From Minisyncoccota bacterium (GTDB taxonomy: Bacteria > Verrucomicrobiota > Lentisphaeria > Oligosphaerales > MVZH01), in contig JAIPIM010000216.1 in assembly GCA_021734725.1 (NCBI GenBank), positions 1-6,969 of the forward strand: a DNA stretch of 6,969 nucleotides. The letters are read 5' to 3'. The notes under the pieces were generated by a model. That model saw only the letters and a list, made by a program, of their open reading frames with translations, did no database searches and was not told the origin of the DNA. Position 1 is the stretch's first letter, and the number at the start of each line of letters is the position of its first letter. Shown one piece after another: positions 1 through 5,911 of this stretch. Position numbers and translations under genes: made by a program.

Positions 1-453
1 CACATGCCTCCGCTTCGTAAGCGTATTGACGACATCCCTCTTTTGGTAAACCACTTCATTCACCGCTTTGGCGAGGACACTGGCAAACACATTACCGGGC
101 TTGACCGGGATGCCATGCGCGCGGTCATGGATTACTGCTGGCCCGGTAACGTCCGGGAGCTGGAGAACGCCATTGAATATGCTTTCGTGACCTGCCAGAA
201 CAGCCGCATCGGATTACTCGACCTCCCTCAGGACTTGCGACGCGTGGAAATCCGCCGTGAAACCTGCCGGGAAGAGGCAGCCGAAGGCACGACTGCGAAC
301 GCGGCACAGGACGCCCAGAGTATTCTGCAGGATCCGCAACGCCTGCAAACGCTCATTCAGGAGTCCGGAAACAACAAAGCCGAAGCCGCCCGGCGCCTCG
401 GCGTCAGCCGTAAAACAATCTGGAAATGGTTCAACCGACATGCCCAGAAATAG
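1..453 (+). CDS. Sigma-54-dependent transcriptional activator, C-terminal part (5' end outside window)
   Basis: This is the end of a bacterial enhancer-binding protein that uses ATP hydrolysis to open sigma-54 RNA polymerase promoters. The reading frame is open from base 1, and the TAG stop is at 451-453. In the 150 visible residues, PPLRKRIDDIPLL (3-15) matches the conserved segment after the AAA+ core, and WPGNVRELEN (47-56) is the hallmark sensor-2 motif of the family. A polar linker (about 80-110) follows, then a Fis-type helix-turn-helix (about 112-147) with AARRLGVSRKTIWKW as the DNA-recognition part. The walker A/B motifs, the GAFTGA loop and any N-terminal receiver or sensor domain lie upstream, so the input signal cannot be named. 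The ATG at 4-6 is internal and is not the start. The gene converges on the carotenoid operon; control of that operon is possible but nothing here shows it. Confidence 0.93.
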   Translation, partial: HMPPLRKRIDDIPLLVNHFIHRFGEDTGKHITGLDRDAMRAVMDYCWPGNVRELENAIEYAFVTCQNSRIGLLDLPQDLRRVEIRRETCREEAAEGTTANAAQDAQSILQDPQRLQTLIQESGNNKAEAARRLGVSRKTIWKWFNRHAQK

Positions 454-570
454 CCCCAGACATCTTGATCTCTTGTGCTCAAACAAGGCATTGAGGCGGA
501 AAATGGTCGTGCTACCACGAGATGTTGAATGTTGAGCCCACTCTAGAAACTCCAGCTGGCCGTAATCCAG

Positions 571-643
571 GGTGTCGGGTGTCAGGTTTCGTAAATGAAT
601 TCTCAACGGCTTCTGAAACCTGAAACCTGAACACTGAAACCTG
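571..643. repeat. Heptad-repeat palindrome between convergent genes
   Basis: The right side holds four head-to-tail heptads at 614-641: TGAAACC, TGAAACC, TGAACAC, TGAAACC, followed by TG. The left side (571-591) holds three heptads in the opposite orientation: GGTGTCG, GGTGTCA, GGTTTCG. The arms can pair through CAGGTTTC (583-590) with GAAACCTG (622-629, or the copies at 615-622 and 636-643), leaving a loop of about 22-45 bases. It lies between the stop of the sigma-54 activator and the stop of crtO. No T-run follows either arm, so it does not look like a normal intrinsic terminator. A dispersed intergenic repeat family is my inference. The rest of the 454-685 gap shows only weak short hairpins. 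Confidence 0.7.
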
Positions 644-685
644 CGATGTCTGTAGGCGTATTATGCGTTGTTTCCGCCAATCGTT

Positions 686-1186
686 TTATGATCTTACGGC
701 ACGTGGGCGGCACATTCGACTGAGCAGGCGATTGAGGCGGATGCGGTTGTAGCGTTGGGCGAGGATGCAGGGGAGGTTGGCGATGGCCGCATACACAATC
801 ATGATGATACCGACGTAGGGCGGGTTCCAGAGGAAGAATAATGGCGCCGTCATCATGACCCCCCAGTGCACGGCTTCACCGCGACAGGTTTCGCGTATAA
901 AGCGCTCGACATAGGCTGGGTCCCCATTGTTCAGCCGGGCTTTCGGGAAGCCTCGAGCGAACAGTGCGGCGCCGTCGGGTAACATATCCTTCCAGACTTT
1001 AATCCGAAACAGGCGTTCATACAGCCGTCCTCGGCGTTCCCATCCCCGTTGTCGGTAGGGCGTTGCATTCGGATTAAACAAGGTTACCGGAAGTTGCGTG
1101 CCCAGCCAGGCGACACCTAGATGAATAACCAGCCAGGCGAGGATATCCACGGTGATCAGCCAGGGAACGGGCAGTTCAATCGGCAT
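686..1186 (-). CDS. crtO: CrtO-like glycosyl-4,4'-diaponeurosporenoate acyltransferase
   Basis: In the S. aureus pathway this membrane enzyme attaches a fatty acyl group to the sugar of glycosyl-diaponeurosporenoate, the last step of staphyloxanthin synthesis. The protein is 166 aa; S. aureus CrtO is about 165 as I recall. Shared landmarks from memory are LGTQLP near 28-33, WERRG (49-53), VWKDMLPDG (64-72), FIRETCRGEAVHW (96-108), YAAIANLP (132-139) and QRYNRIRL (144-151). Hydrophobic segments at about 9-29, 109-121 and 123-143 fit a small integral membrane protein. The start at 1186 is chosen over the longer frame from 1264 because AGGAAG sits 6 bases upstream and the resulting length fits the family. 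The gene overlaps the end of crtQ by 11 bases and is the last gene of the operon. The sugar and acyl donor cannot be read from the sequence. Confidence 0.9.
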   Translation of the reverse strand: MPIELPVPWLITVDILAWLVIHLGVAWLGTQLPVTLFNPNATPYRQRGWERRGRLYERLFRIKVWKDMLPDGAALFARGFPKARLNNGDPAYVERFIRETCRGEAVHWGVMMTAPLFFLWNPPYVGIIMIVYAAIANLPCILAQRYNRIRLNRLLSRMCRPRAVRS

Positions 1187-2315
1187 TACGGTCTTCCTTT
1201 GCGTCTCTCTTCGGGGGTACGGGTCGGCCTTTCCAAGTAATCTCTTTCTTGAGTAGAAGAGCATTCACCGAGCGTGCGAACAGCACCAGGTAAAAGATCA
1301 GCGGCACGGGGTAAGCCACGGCTGTCCACAGACGGAATGTTCCAATCCGTTTCAGCATGAACCCGATTTGCACGGCGAACAATGCGTAGACGGAACACCA
1401 CATCGTCGTGTATCCCGGGATCCCTGCAAGTAGAGTCGCTGCCAACGCCAGAAACGCCAGCAGACTGCCGGTTATCCAGGCCACCGCCAGTATAAGAAGC
1501 GGCTTTGGGGTATCTGCCGCCCCTGAGGCAAAAGCTTTCTGCCATCCGGCGGCCAGCTCGTGGAGTCCGCCTGGATACATACGGACGTTGAACACGCCTT
1601 TTCCCCCATAACAGTGCATGGGGATATCCAGCTCACGAAAACGGCGTGCGAGATAGAAATTTTCCAGAATCTCGCTTTTCACGACCGCGTGTCCTCCGAC
1701 GCGTTCATAGGATTCACGGTTCACCAGCAGCAACGGCCCAAACAGTCCCGTAGGCTGCAGTTTCCGGCCTAGCGCAGTGAAGGCACCCACACCAATCACC
1801 GTCATCAGATTGAAGAAGGCCGAGAATTGTTCGTATGGCTTTTGGACGGTGTGATAAGGCGCCACGGAGAGAACGCCGCGGTGGACAGCGTAGGTGTCGA
1901 GTATTCGACGCAGCCCTTGTTCTGTGAACCGGGTATCCGCGTCAACGAACAGGAGAAGAGCGCTGTGCGCTGCCGCGGCGCCTTGACTGCACGCCCATGG
2001 TTTGCCGCGCCAATCCGTGGGGAGGGGGCGTGAGGTGATGACGCGTGCTCCTGCCTGTCGGGCGATCTCGCCCGTGCCGTCTGTGGATTCGTCGTCCACC
2101 ACAATGACCTCGGCAGGTTGATACGTCTGTAGTGCGATAGACTGCAGCAGGGTAGGCAGGTTATCGGCTTCGTTCCGGGCTGGGATTATAATGGACAGGC
2201 TGTCTGGCGCGGGGGCGTGGCGGGTTCCCCTGCAGGTTGGTACGCGCCAGAGGATAATGTAACCGGCGCACCAGAGTACGAGTGTTGCGAGTAGGAGTAT
2301 GCTCATGGGGGACAT
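1176..2315 (-). CDS. crtQ: CrtQ-like 4,4'-diaponeurosporenoate glycosyltransferase (GT family 2)
   Basis: This membrane-bound GT2 enzyme is expected to transfer a sugar (glucose in S. aureus) from a nucleotide sugar to the carboxylate of a C30 carotenoic acid. The protein is 379 aa, against about 375 for S. aureus CrtQ as recalled. An N-terminal transmembrane helix (about 5-23) precedes the GT-A domain: SIIIPARNEADNLP (41-54), VIVVDDESTDGT (70-81), WRGKPWACSQG (102-112) and the metal-binding DAD (125-127). LSVAPYH (149-155), FSAFFNLMTV (164-173) and GGKGVFNVRMYPGG (237-250) match CrtQ in particular. Three hydrophobic stretches (about 272-296, 304-322, 330-352) end the protein, followed by TWKGR (360-364), like WKGR near the CrtQ C-terminus. 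No Shine-Dalgarno is seen before the ATG at 2315; an in-frame ATG at 2306 is an equally possible start. It follows crtP after a 110-base gap and overlaps crtO by 11 bases. Confidence 0.9.
   Translation of the reverse strand: MSPMSILLLATLVLWCAGYIILWRVPTCRGTRHAPAPDSLSIIIPARNEADNLPTLLQSIALQTYQPAEVIVVDDESTDGTGEIARQAGARVITSRPLPTDWRGKPWACSQGAAAAHSALLLFVDADTRFTEQGLRRILDTYAVHRGVLSVAPYHTVQKPYEQFSAFFNLMTVIGVGAFTALGRKLQPTGLFGPLLLVNRESYERVGGHAVVKSEILENFYLARRFRELDIPMHCYGGKGVFNVRMYPGGLHELAAGWQKAFASGAADTPKPLLILAVAWITGSLLAFLALAATLLAGIPGYTTMWCSVYALFAVQIGFMLKRIGTFRLWTAVAYPVPLIFYLVLFARSVNALLLKKEITWKGRPVPPKRDAKEDRNAD
1193..1198 (-). promoter_or_regulatory. Ribosome binding site of crtO (decides start)
   Basis: On the minus strand the sequence AGGAAG lies six bases before the ATG at 1186-1184, inside the last codons of crtQ. 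It supports the short 166-residue form of CrtO and translational coupling to crtQ. The alternative ATG at 1264 would lie well inside crtQ and add 26 polar residues not expected in this family. Confidence 0.7.
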
Positions 2316-2351
2316 GCAAAATCTAAATCATGTTTGGATCGCCGGATGGAA

Positions 2352-2385
2352 CCGCTCCAAAGCGGCGGAGTGCCAAAGCACCTCC
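2352..2385. repeat. Two tandem small hairpins in the crtP-crtQ gap
   Basis: Hairpin A pairs CCGCT (2352-2356) with AGCGG (2361-2365) around the loop CCAA. Hairpin B pairs GGAGTGC (2367-2373) with GCA-CTCC (2378-2380 and 2382-2385) around the loop CAAA, with one bulged C at 2381. The heptamer CCAAAGC occurs at 2357-2363 and again at 2373-2379, a 16-base spacing. The two stems are one base apart and would form in the operon transcript between the crtP stop (2426) and the crtQ start (2315). No T-run follows, so RNA processing, stability control or a dispersed repeat fits better than termination; this is inference. The rest of the 2316-2425 gap shows no ORF and no promoter I would defend. Confidence 0.6.
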
Positions 2386-2425
2386 CGCATTGGGGCATAT
2401 GTAACTCATCCCCTGCGTGACGGCG

Positions 2426-3922
2426 TCAATCTACTTCCTGATCCCAGACGGCGATTTTTCGGGCTACGTTTTGTCCGCACAGGACCACCATGGGCATACC
2501 GCCGCCGGGATTGACCGAGCCGCCGACGAAAAACAGGTTTTCATAGCGCGTGCTTTGTTTCGGAGCTTTGAACGCGAAGTTCTTATAGCGATCCGAGACG
2601 ACCCCATAGATGGATCCTTTGGTCGAGTAGTACTGCTGTTGGATATCCTTCGGTGTCCACATGTGTTCGAATACGATGTGCCGTCGAAGGTCGGTCAGGC
2701 CCATGCGTTCCAGTTTATCCAGAACGCGATCTCTGAGCGCCAGATAATCCTCGTCCGTGGCTGGGGTTTTCTCGTTAATGTACGGGATATGCGGCAGGAT
2801 CTTCAAGCAGTCGCAGCCTTCAGGGGCCACGGTTGGGTCGGTTCGTGAGGCGGCGACCACGTAAAGGGTGGGGTCGTCCGGAATTTTATGGTCTTGAAAG
2901 ACACTGTGGAAATGCTGGCGCTGGTCTCCTGAGAAGAAAAAGTTATGGTGCGCCAATTGTGGATATTCCCTATCCAGTCCCAGGTCCAGGACCAGGCCGG
3001 AGCAGGCCGGTTCATATTTCTCCAGTGATTTCAAGAACTGTTCGTCTTCATGCAGCAGTTTGCTATACGCCGGTATCACTTCCATGTTTGAGACGATGAT
3101 GTCGGCGTCGACTGTGCTTCCATCAGCCAGGTTGAGTGCTGTTACCTGTTCGTTGTTTGTACGAATGCCGATTACTTCACTGTTCAGGTGAACCGTGACG
3201 CTGTCCAGTTCGTCGATCAGCCGCTGCAGGCCTTGGGCAATGCCATACATCCCGCTGTCCACATACCACAGATCGTACTTGAACTGAATGGTTGGCAGGC
3301 AGTTCATAAACGCCGGGGCCCGATACGCCGAGGAGCCGACGTATTTAATGAAGAAATCAAAGATATCGCGCATGTAGGAAGTACGTAGACGCCTGCGTAC
3401 GCCGCTGTGCATGGAACGCAGCAGGTCGAACTTCGGAAATGCTGTCAATCCGTAGAATCGACGAAATTCGGCGGCCGTATCCAGTCCCTGCTCGAAGTAT
3501 CCGCGATTGACGATGTCATACAGGTTGGCGGAGTATTCCAGGAATGCCTGGATATGCTGGGGATCCTCTCCCACTTTTTGCGCTTCTTCCGCCATGCGTC
3601 TGGATTCCGGGAACAGATCGACTACCGTGCCGTCTTCGAACACGTTACGCCAATGGGGCCGGATGCTGCGTATAGAGATGTAATCCCCCATGCTCTTACC
3701 CGAACGCTCGAACAAGCGCTCGAACAGGTGGGGCAGGGTCAGGATAGAGGGACCCAGGTCAAAGGTGTAACCTTGGTCAGTAAGGACATTCAGTTTGCCG
3801 CCAATGCGATCGTTTTTCTCGAAGATATCGACGCGATAACCGTCCTGGGCGAGGGAAATGGCGGTTGATAAGCCGCCAAGGCCAGCGCCGATGATCGCGA
3901 CTCGCCTGGGTTTTGTTGTCAT
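2426..3922 (-). CDS. crtP: CrtP-like 4,4'-diaponeurosporene oxygenase (FAD-dependent CrtI/CrtN superfamily)
   Basis: In staphyloxanthin synthesis CrtP oxidises the terminal methyl of 4,4'-diaponeurosporene on the way to the carboxylate that CrtQ glycosylates. The protein has 498 aa (S. aureus CrtP about 497 from memory). The N-terminal Rossmann fold has GAGLGG (12-17) with Glu35 as the probable FAD-ribose ligand, then DRIGGK (38-43). The C-terminal FAD motif is FVGGSVNPGGGMPMV (465-479). CrtP rather than the desaturase CrtN is favoured by FDLGPSILT (54-62), FIKYVGSS (191-198), SNMEVIPAY (278-286), YPQLAHHNFFF (320-330) and KILPHIPYIN, recalled as CrtP-like. GGGAGGG ends about 9 bases before the ATG, inside the end of the TPR gene, and the two genes overlap as ATGA, so translation is probably coupled. 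Substrate and product (aldehyde or acid, one end or both) are not proven by sequence; a desaturase role is a less likely alternative. Confidence 0.91.
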   Translation of the reverse strand: MTTKPRRVAIIGAGLGGLSTAISLAQDGYRVDIFEKNDRIGGKLNVLTDQGYTFDLGPSILTLPHLFERLFERSGKSMGDYISIRSIRPHWRNVFEDGTVVDLFPESRRMAEEAQKVGEDPQHIQAFLEYSANLYDIVNRGYFEQGLDTAAEFRRFYGLTAFPKFDLLRSMHSGVRRRLRTSYMRDIFDFFIKYVGSSAYRAPAFMNCLPTIQFKYDLWYVDSGMYGIAQGLQRLIDELDSVTVHLNSEVIGIRTNNEQVTALNLADGSTVDADIIVSNMEVIPAYSKLLHEDEQFLKSLEKYEPACSGLVLDLGLDREYPQLAHHNFFFSGDQRQHFHSVFQDHKIPDDPTLYVVAASRTDPTVAPEGCDCLKILPHIPYINEKTPATDEDYLALRDRVLDKLERMGLTDLRRHIVFEHMWTPKDIQQQYYSTKGSIYGVVSDRYKNFAFKAPKQSTRYENLFFVGGSVNPGGGMPMVVLCGQNVARKIAVWDQEVD

Positions 3923-4770
3923 TTATGCAGTCCCTCCCGGGCCATCCAGTTATGCGGGTTGATGCTTAGGGCTTTTTTGTAATATGCCTGTGCTTTACGG
4001 TCTTTGCCAAGTGCGTCGTATGTCTGTCCAATGAAGGCGAGGCAATGGCTGTAGCCCCATTGCGGGGCCAGCGGATCCTGATCGCGTGACTGTTCCTTCT
4101 CGTAATATTTCTCTGCCTTGAGAAAGAAATCGAGTGCGTCCTCCTTACTGCCCAGAATGCCCGGGGAATGAAAGCGTGCCGAGCCCATCAGGTAGTAGAT
4201 GCGCGGACTTTCTGGGGCAAGTCGCAGAGCGGCGTCCTGATGCCGTTTTATACGCGGTCCCCGCCACAGGGAGGACAGCGGGTTCTCGCGGATGAGCATG
4301 CCCAGTAATGTGCCGAGTAATGCGTGACTTTCGCCGTCCCGGGGGTTCAGCTCGATTGCCTTGCGCAGACTGGAAATGGCCTCCGTCGTGTATTTTTTGA
4401 TCGCTTGACTCTTGTCTGGTGTGCCGTCGTTGTCGTAGCAGTGCAGGATGATATGAAAAGTACAGGCGCCGAGCCAATAGTGCGCGGCGGCGTTCTTCGG
4501 TTTTTGCTTGATGGCGTGTTCGAAGTGCTTCTCTGCTTCCTTCAGAAAGTCCACGTTCCACAGTCGACATCCCGTGCGGAAGCAGTGGACACCCTGTGCC
4601 AAAACCTTTTGCGAACTCTCGATCTCCGCGCTAACTGTAGCTATGCTGGCCAGAAGGGAAAACAACATGACCCATGCGCCGAAGGCGAACGCCGAAAACG
4701 AGCGCACACGCACGTTCAGCCTTGCACGGCGTGAGTGGGGGGACTTTCGGTGTGTATAGTCTGTCATCAT
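3919..4770 (-). CDS. Exported TPR-repeat protein, first gene of the carotenoid operon
   Basis: The function is not recognised. The protein is 283 aa from the ATG at 4770. A basic N-terminus (RRARLNVRVR, 14-23) leads into a hydrophobic stretch (about 27-48) ending in TVSA before Glu49, which looks like a Sec signal peptide with cleavage near 48/49; there is no lipobox Cys. The mature part holds TPR-like helical pairs: about 73-106 (EAEKHFEHAIKQKPKNAAAHYWLG), about 126-155 (ISSLRKAIELNPRDGESHALLG), about 175-197 and 243-276 (YDALGKDRKAQAYYKKALSINP region). TPRs mediate protein contacts, so an envelope scaffold role is inference. The stop overlaps the crtP start (ATGA), tying it firmly to the cassette. 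Alternative starts are a GTG at 4782 and the adjacent ATG at 4767. The ATGs are preferred because the candidate promoter would begin transcription near 4787 and no Shine-Dalgarno supports the GTG. Confidence 0.85.
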   Translation of the reverse strand: MMTDYTHRKSPHSRRARLNVRVRSFSAFAFGAWVMLFSLLASIATVSAEIESSQKVLAQGVHCFRTGCRLWNVDFLKEAEKHFEHAIKQKPKNAAAHYWLGACTFHIILHCYDNDGTPDKSQAIKKYTTEAISSLRKAIELNPRDGESHALLGTLLGMLIRENPLSSLWRGPRIKRHQDAALRLAPESPRIYYLMGSARFHSPGILGSKEDALDFFLKAEKYYEKEQSRDQDPLAPQWGYSHCLAFIGQTYDALGKDRKAQAYYKKALSINPHNWMAREGLHK

Positions 4771-4793
4771 ACTCGGTACCACTAACTGTACTT

Positions 4794-4823
4794 GCTATAA
4801 ACGCTGCCAGCCAGTCGGAACAA
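4794..4823 (-). promoter_or_regulatory. Candidate sigma-70-type promoter of the TPR-crt operon
   Basis: Read on the minus strand, TTGTTC (-35, at 4823-4818) and TATAGC (-10, at 4799-4794) are separated by 18 bases, matching the consensus at 3 of 6 and 4 of 6 positions. Transcription would begin near 4787, about 17 bases before the ATG at 4770. The -35 lies inside one arm of the 16-bp inverted repeat, so a protein bound to the repeat would block it. The match is weak. Confidence 0.3.
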
Positions 4824-4848
4824 CCGAAGATGCGGTTGTTCCGACTGG
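4811..4848. repeat. Perfect 16-bp inverted repeat with 6-base loop
   Basis: The left arm CCAGTCGGAACAACCG (4811-4826) is exactly complementary to the right arm CGGTTGTTCCGACTGG (4833-4848), with AAGATG between them. Neither strand has a T-run after the hairpin, so it is a poor fit for an intrinsic terminator. It lies in the divergent region between the TPR-crt operon and the QueG-like gene. It may be an operator, an RNA structure in a leader, or one copy of a dispersed REP-like element; the sequence of this window alone does not decide. Confidence 0.85.
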
Positions 4849-4872
4849 GTTACCCCGGTTATTGCATGAAAA

Positions 4873-4901
4873 CTGAGAATCTGCGTGTAACTTGGTATAC
4901 T
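4873..4901 (+). promoter_or_regulatory. Candidate extended -10 promoter for the QueG-like/sulfatase unit
   Basis: The -10 element TATACT (4896-4901) is preceded by TGG (4893-4895), giving an extended -10. CTGAGA (4873-4878) matches four of six -35 positions at a 17-base spacing. Transcription would begin near 4908, leaving a leader of about 70 bases before the ATG at 4979. Nothing in the leader resembles a riboswitch I can name; it holds only a 6-bp AAAGAC/GTCTTT inverted pair (4902-4907, 4941-4946). Confidence 0.5.
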
Positions 4902-4978
4902 AAAGACCTTGAAACCTTTGGCGAACGCTTTTAATCTTAAGTCTTTGCCTTGCATACCTGGGATGTCATCGATCAATT

Positions 4979-5911
4979 ATGTCCAATACCGATCCGGTTG
5001 CAATTATAAAACGGACGGCTGCTGATATCGGTTACCTGGCCTGCGGGATTACCACGGCGGCGCCTTTTACTCGTTTTGCCGATGCATTGCGCGACCGTGT
5101 GGCACGATTCCCGAAGGCATCATCGCTGTACGCGCACATGTCGTACCGCGCCGACCCACGTCGGACGACCCCGTGGGCTCGTTCCATTGTTGTTTGCATA
5201 CGCCGTTACGGTAAGTATGACCTGCCGCCCGGCCTCGACAATCATATTGGGCGCAATTACCTGGCGGATCAGCGGGTGCCGCAGTGCCCGGATCACGATA
5301 TGCCGAAGCGCATGACCGCAGCGCTCAAAAAGCTGGGGCTGAAGGTCAAACGCGGTGGCACACCGGATCGCCTTGCCGCGGCACGTGCCGGCGTTGTGCG
5401 GATCGGCCGAAATGGGTTTGCGTATCACGAAAAAGCCGGGTCGTGGCTTAATATCAGTACGTGGCGGGTGGATGCCGAGTTGCCGGCCGACCAACCAGAC
5501 TTTGCCTGTCCATGCCCAGATGACTGCCGTGCCTGCATGGATCACTGTCCAACCGGAGCAATTGTCGATCCCTATGTTATGCGCATGGACCGGTGTATTG
5601 CGTATCTCACATATCACGCACCACATCCCATAGCACCGGATCTGTGGGCCGAGATGGGACCCTGGATCTATGGTTGTGATGCGTGTCAGCGGATATGCCC
5701 GCTTAACGACGGCAAGTGGCAGCCCGAAGAACCGGCCACGTGGCTCGACGAAGCACGTGAGTACCTGACCCCGCAGGCATTGGCCGACATGGGTGAGGTA
5801 ACCTACCGGGAAGTCGTTCACCCGCTGTTTTGGTATATCCCGCTGGACGACCTCGAGCGTTGGCATAAAAATGCCCGGCGTGCCGACGAACAGGAGTATG
5901 CGATACCATGA
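4979..5911 (+). CDS. QueG-like double [4Fe-4S] cluster protein (epoxyqueuosine reductase family)
   Basis: QueG is a cobalamin- and iron-sulfur-dependent enzyme that reduces epoxyqueuosine to queuosine in tRNA. Family signs in this 310-aa protein are DRLAAARAGVVRIGRNG (130-146), GSW (154-156), the Cys-rich CPDDCRACMDHCPTGAI (179-195), DRCIAYLTYH (204-213) and YGCDACQRICPLN (231-243). The clusters would use Cys179/183/186/190 and Cys206/233/236/240, with an extra Cys177. Three things are odd. The first spacing is C-x3-C where the usual motif is C-x2-C. The position I align with the QueG catalytic Asp (in the DTGPxxER motif) is Lys124, with Asp130 at the usual Glu. The protein is about 70 residues shorter than E. 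coli QueG (about 379) and lacks its C-terminal HEAT-like part. A paralogous redox function is therefore as likely as tRNA modification. No good Shine-Dalgarno is seen. The stop overlaps the sulfatase start. Confidence 0.82.
   Translation: MSNTDPVAIIKRTAADIGYLACGITTAAPFTRFADALRDRVARFPKASSLYAHMSYRADPRRTTPWARSIVVCIRRYGKYDLPPGLDNHIGRNYLADQRVPQCPDHDMPKRMTAALKKLGLKVKRGGTPDRLAAARAGVVRIGRNGFAYHEKAGSWLNISTWRVDAELPADQPDFACPCPDDCRACMDHCPTGAIVDPYVMRMDRCIAYLTYHAPHPIAPDLWAEMGPWIYGCDACQRICPLNDGKWQPEEPATWLDEAREYLTPQALADMGEVTYREVVHPLFWYIPLDDLERWHKNARRADEQEYAIP

Noticed and set aside
472..520. Small hairpins after the sigma-54 activator gene (CTTGT/ACAAG at 472-487; TCGTG/CACGA at 507-520)
   Set aside because: Stems are only five base pairs and no T-run follows, so a terminator call is not supported.
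214..606. 130-codon open frame on the minus strand
   Set aside because: It overlaps the HTH-encoding end of the sigma-54 activator on the other strand and runs through the heptad repeat; no domain is recognisable.
1186..1264. Longer start for crtO at 1264
   Set aside because: It would add 26 polar, basic residues read out of frame from crtQ; the ATG at 1186 has an AGGAAG ribosome binding site and gives the family length.
3702..3728. Short direct repeat around GCTCGAACA in crtP
   Set aside because: It encodes the repeated LFERLFER peptide in a region where the CrtP family naturally has a similar sequence; it is coding, not a separate element.
4793..4809. Sigma-54-like TGGCA...GC element upstream of the TPR gene on the minus strand
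   Set aside because: The GG and GC doublets are 11 bases apart rather than 10, and the TTGC half is poorly matched; sigma-54 promoters tolerate this spacing change badly.
4674..4976. Two small overlapping frames of 86 (+) and 64 (-) codons with similar peptides (SEQPKMRLFRLG and SEQPHLRLFRLA)
   Set aside because: The similarity is a direct result of the perfect inverted repeat being read on both strands; neither frame has a supported start or a recognisable domain.
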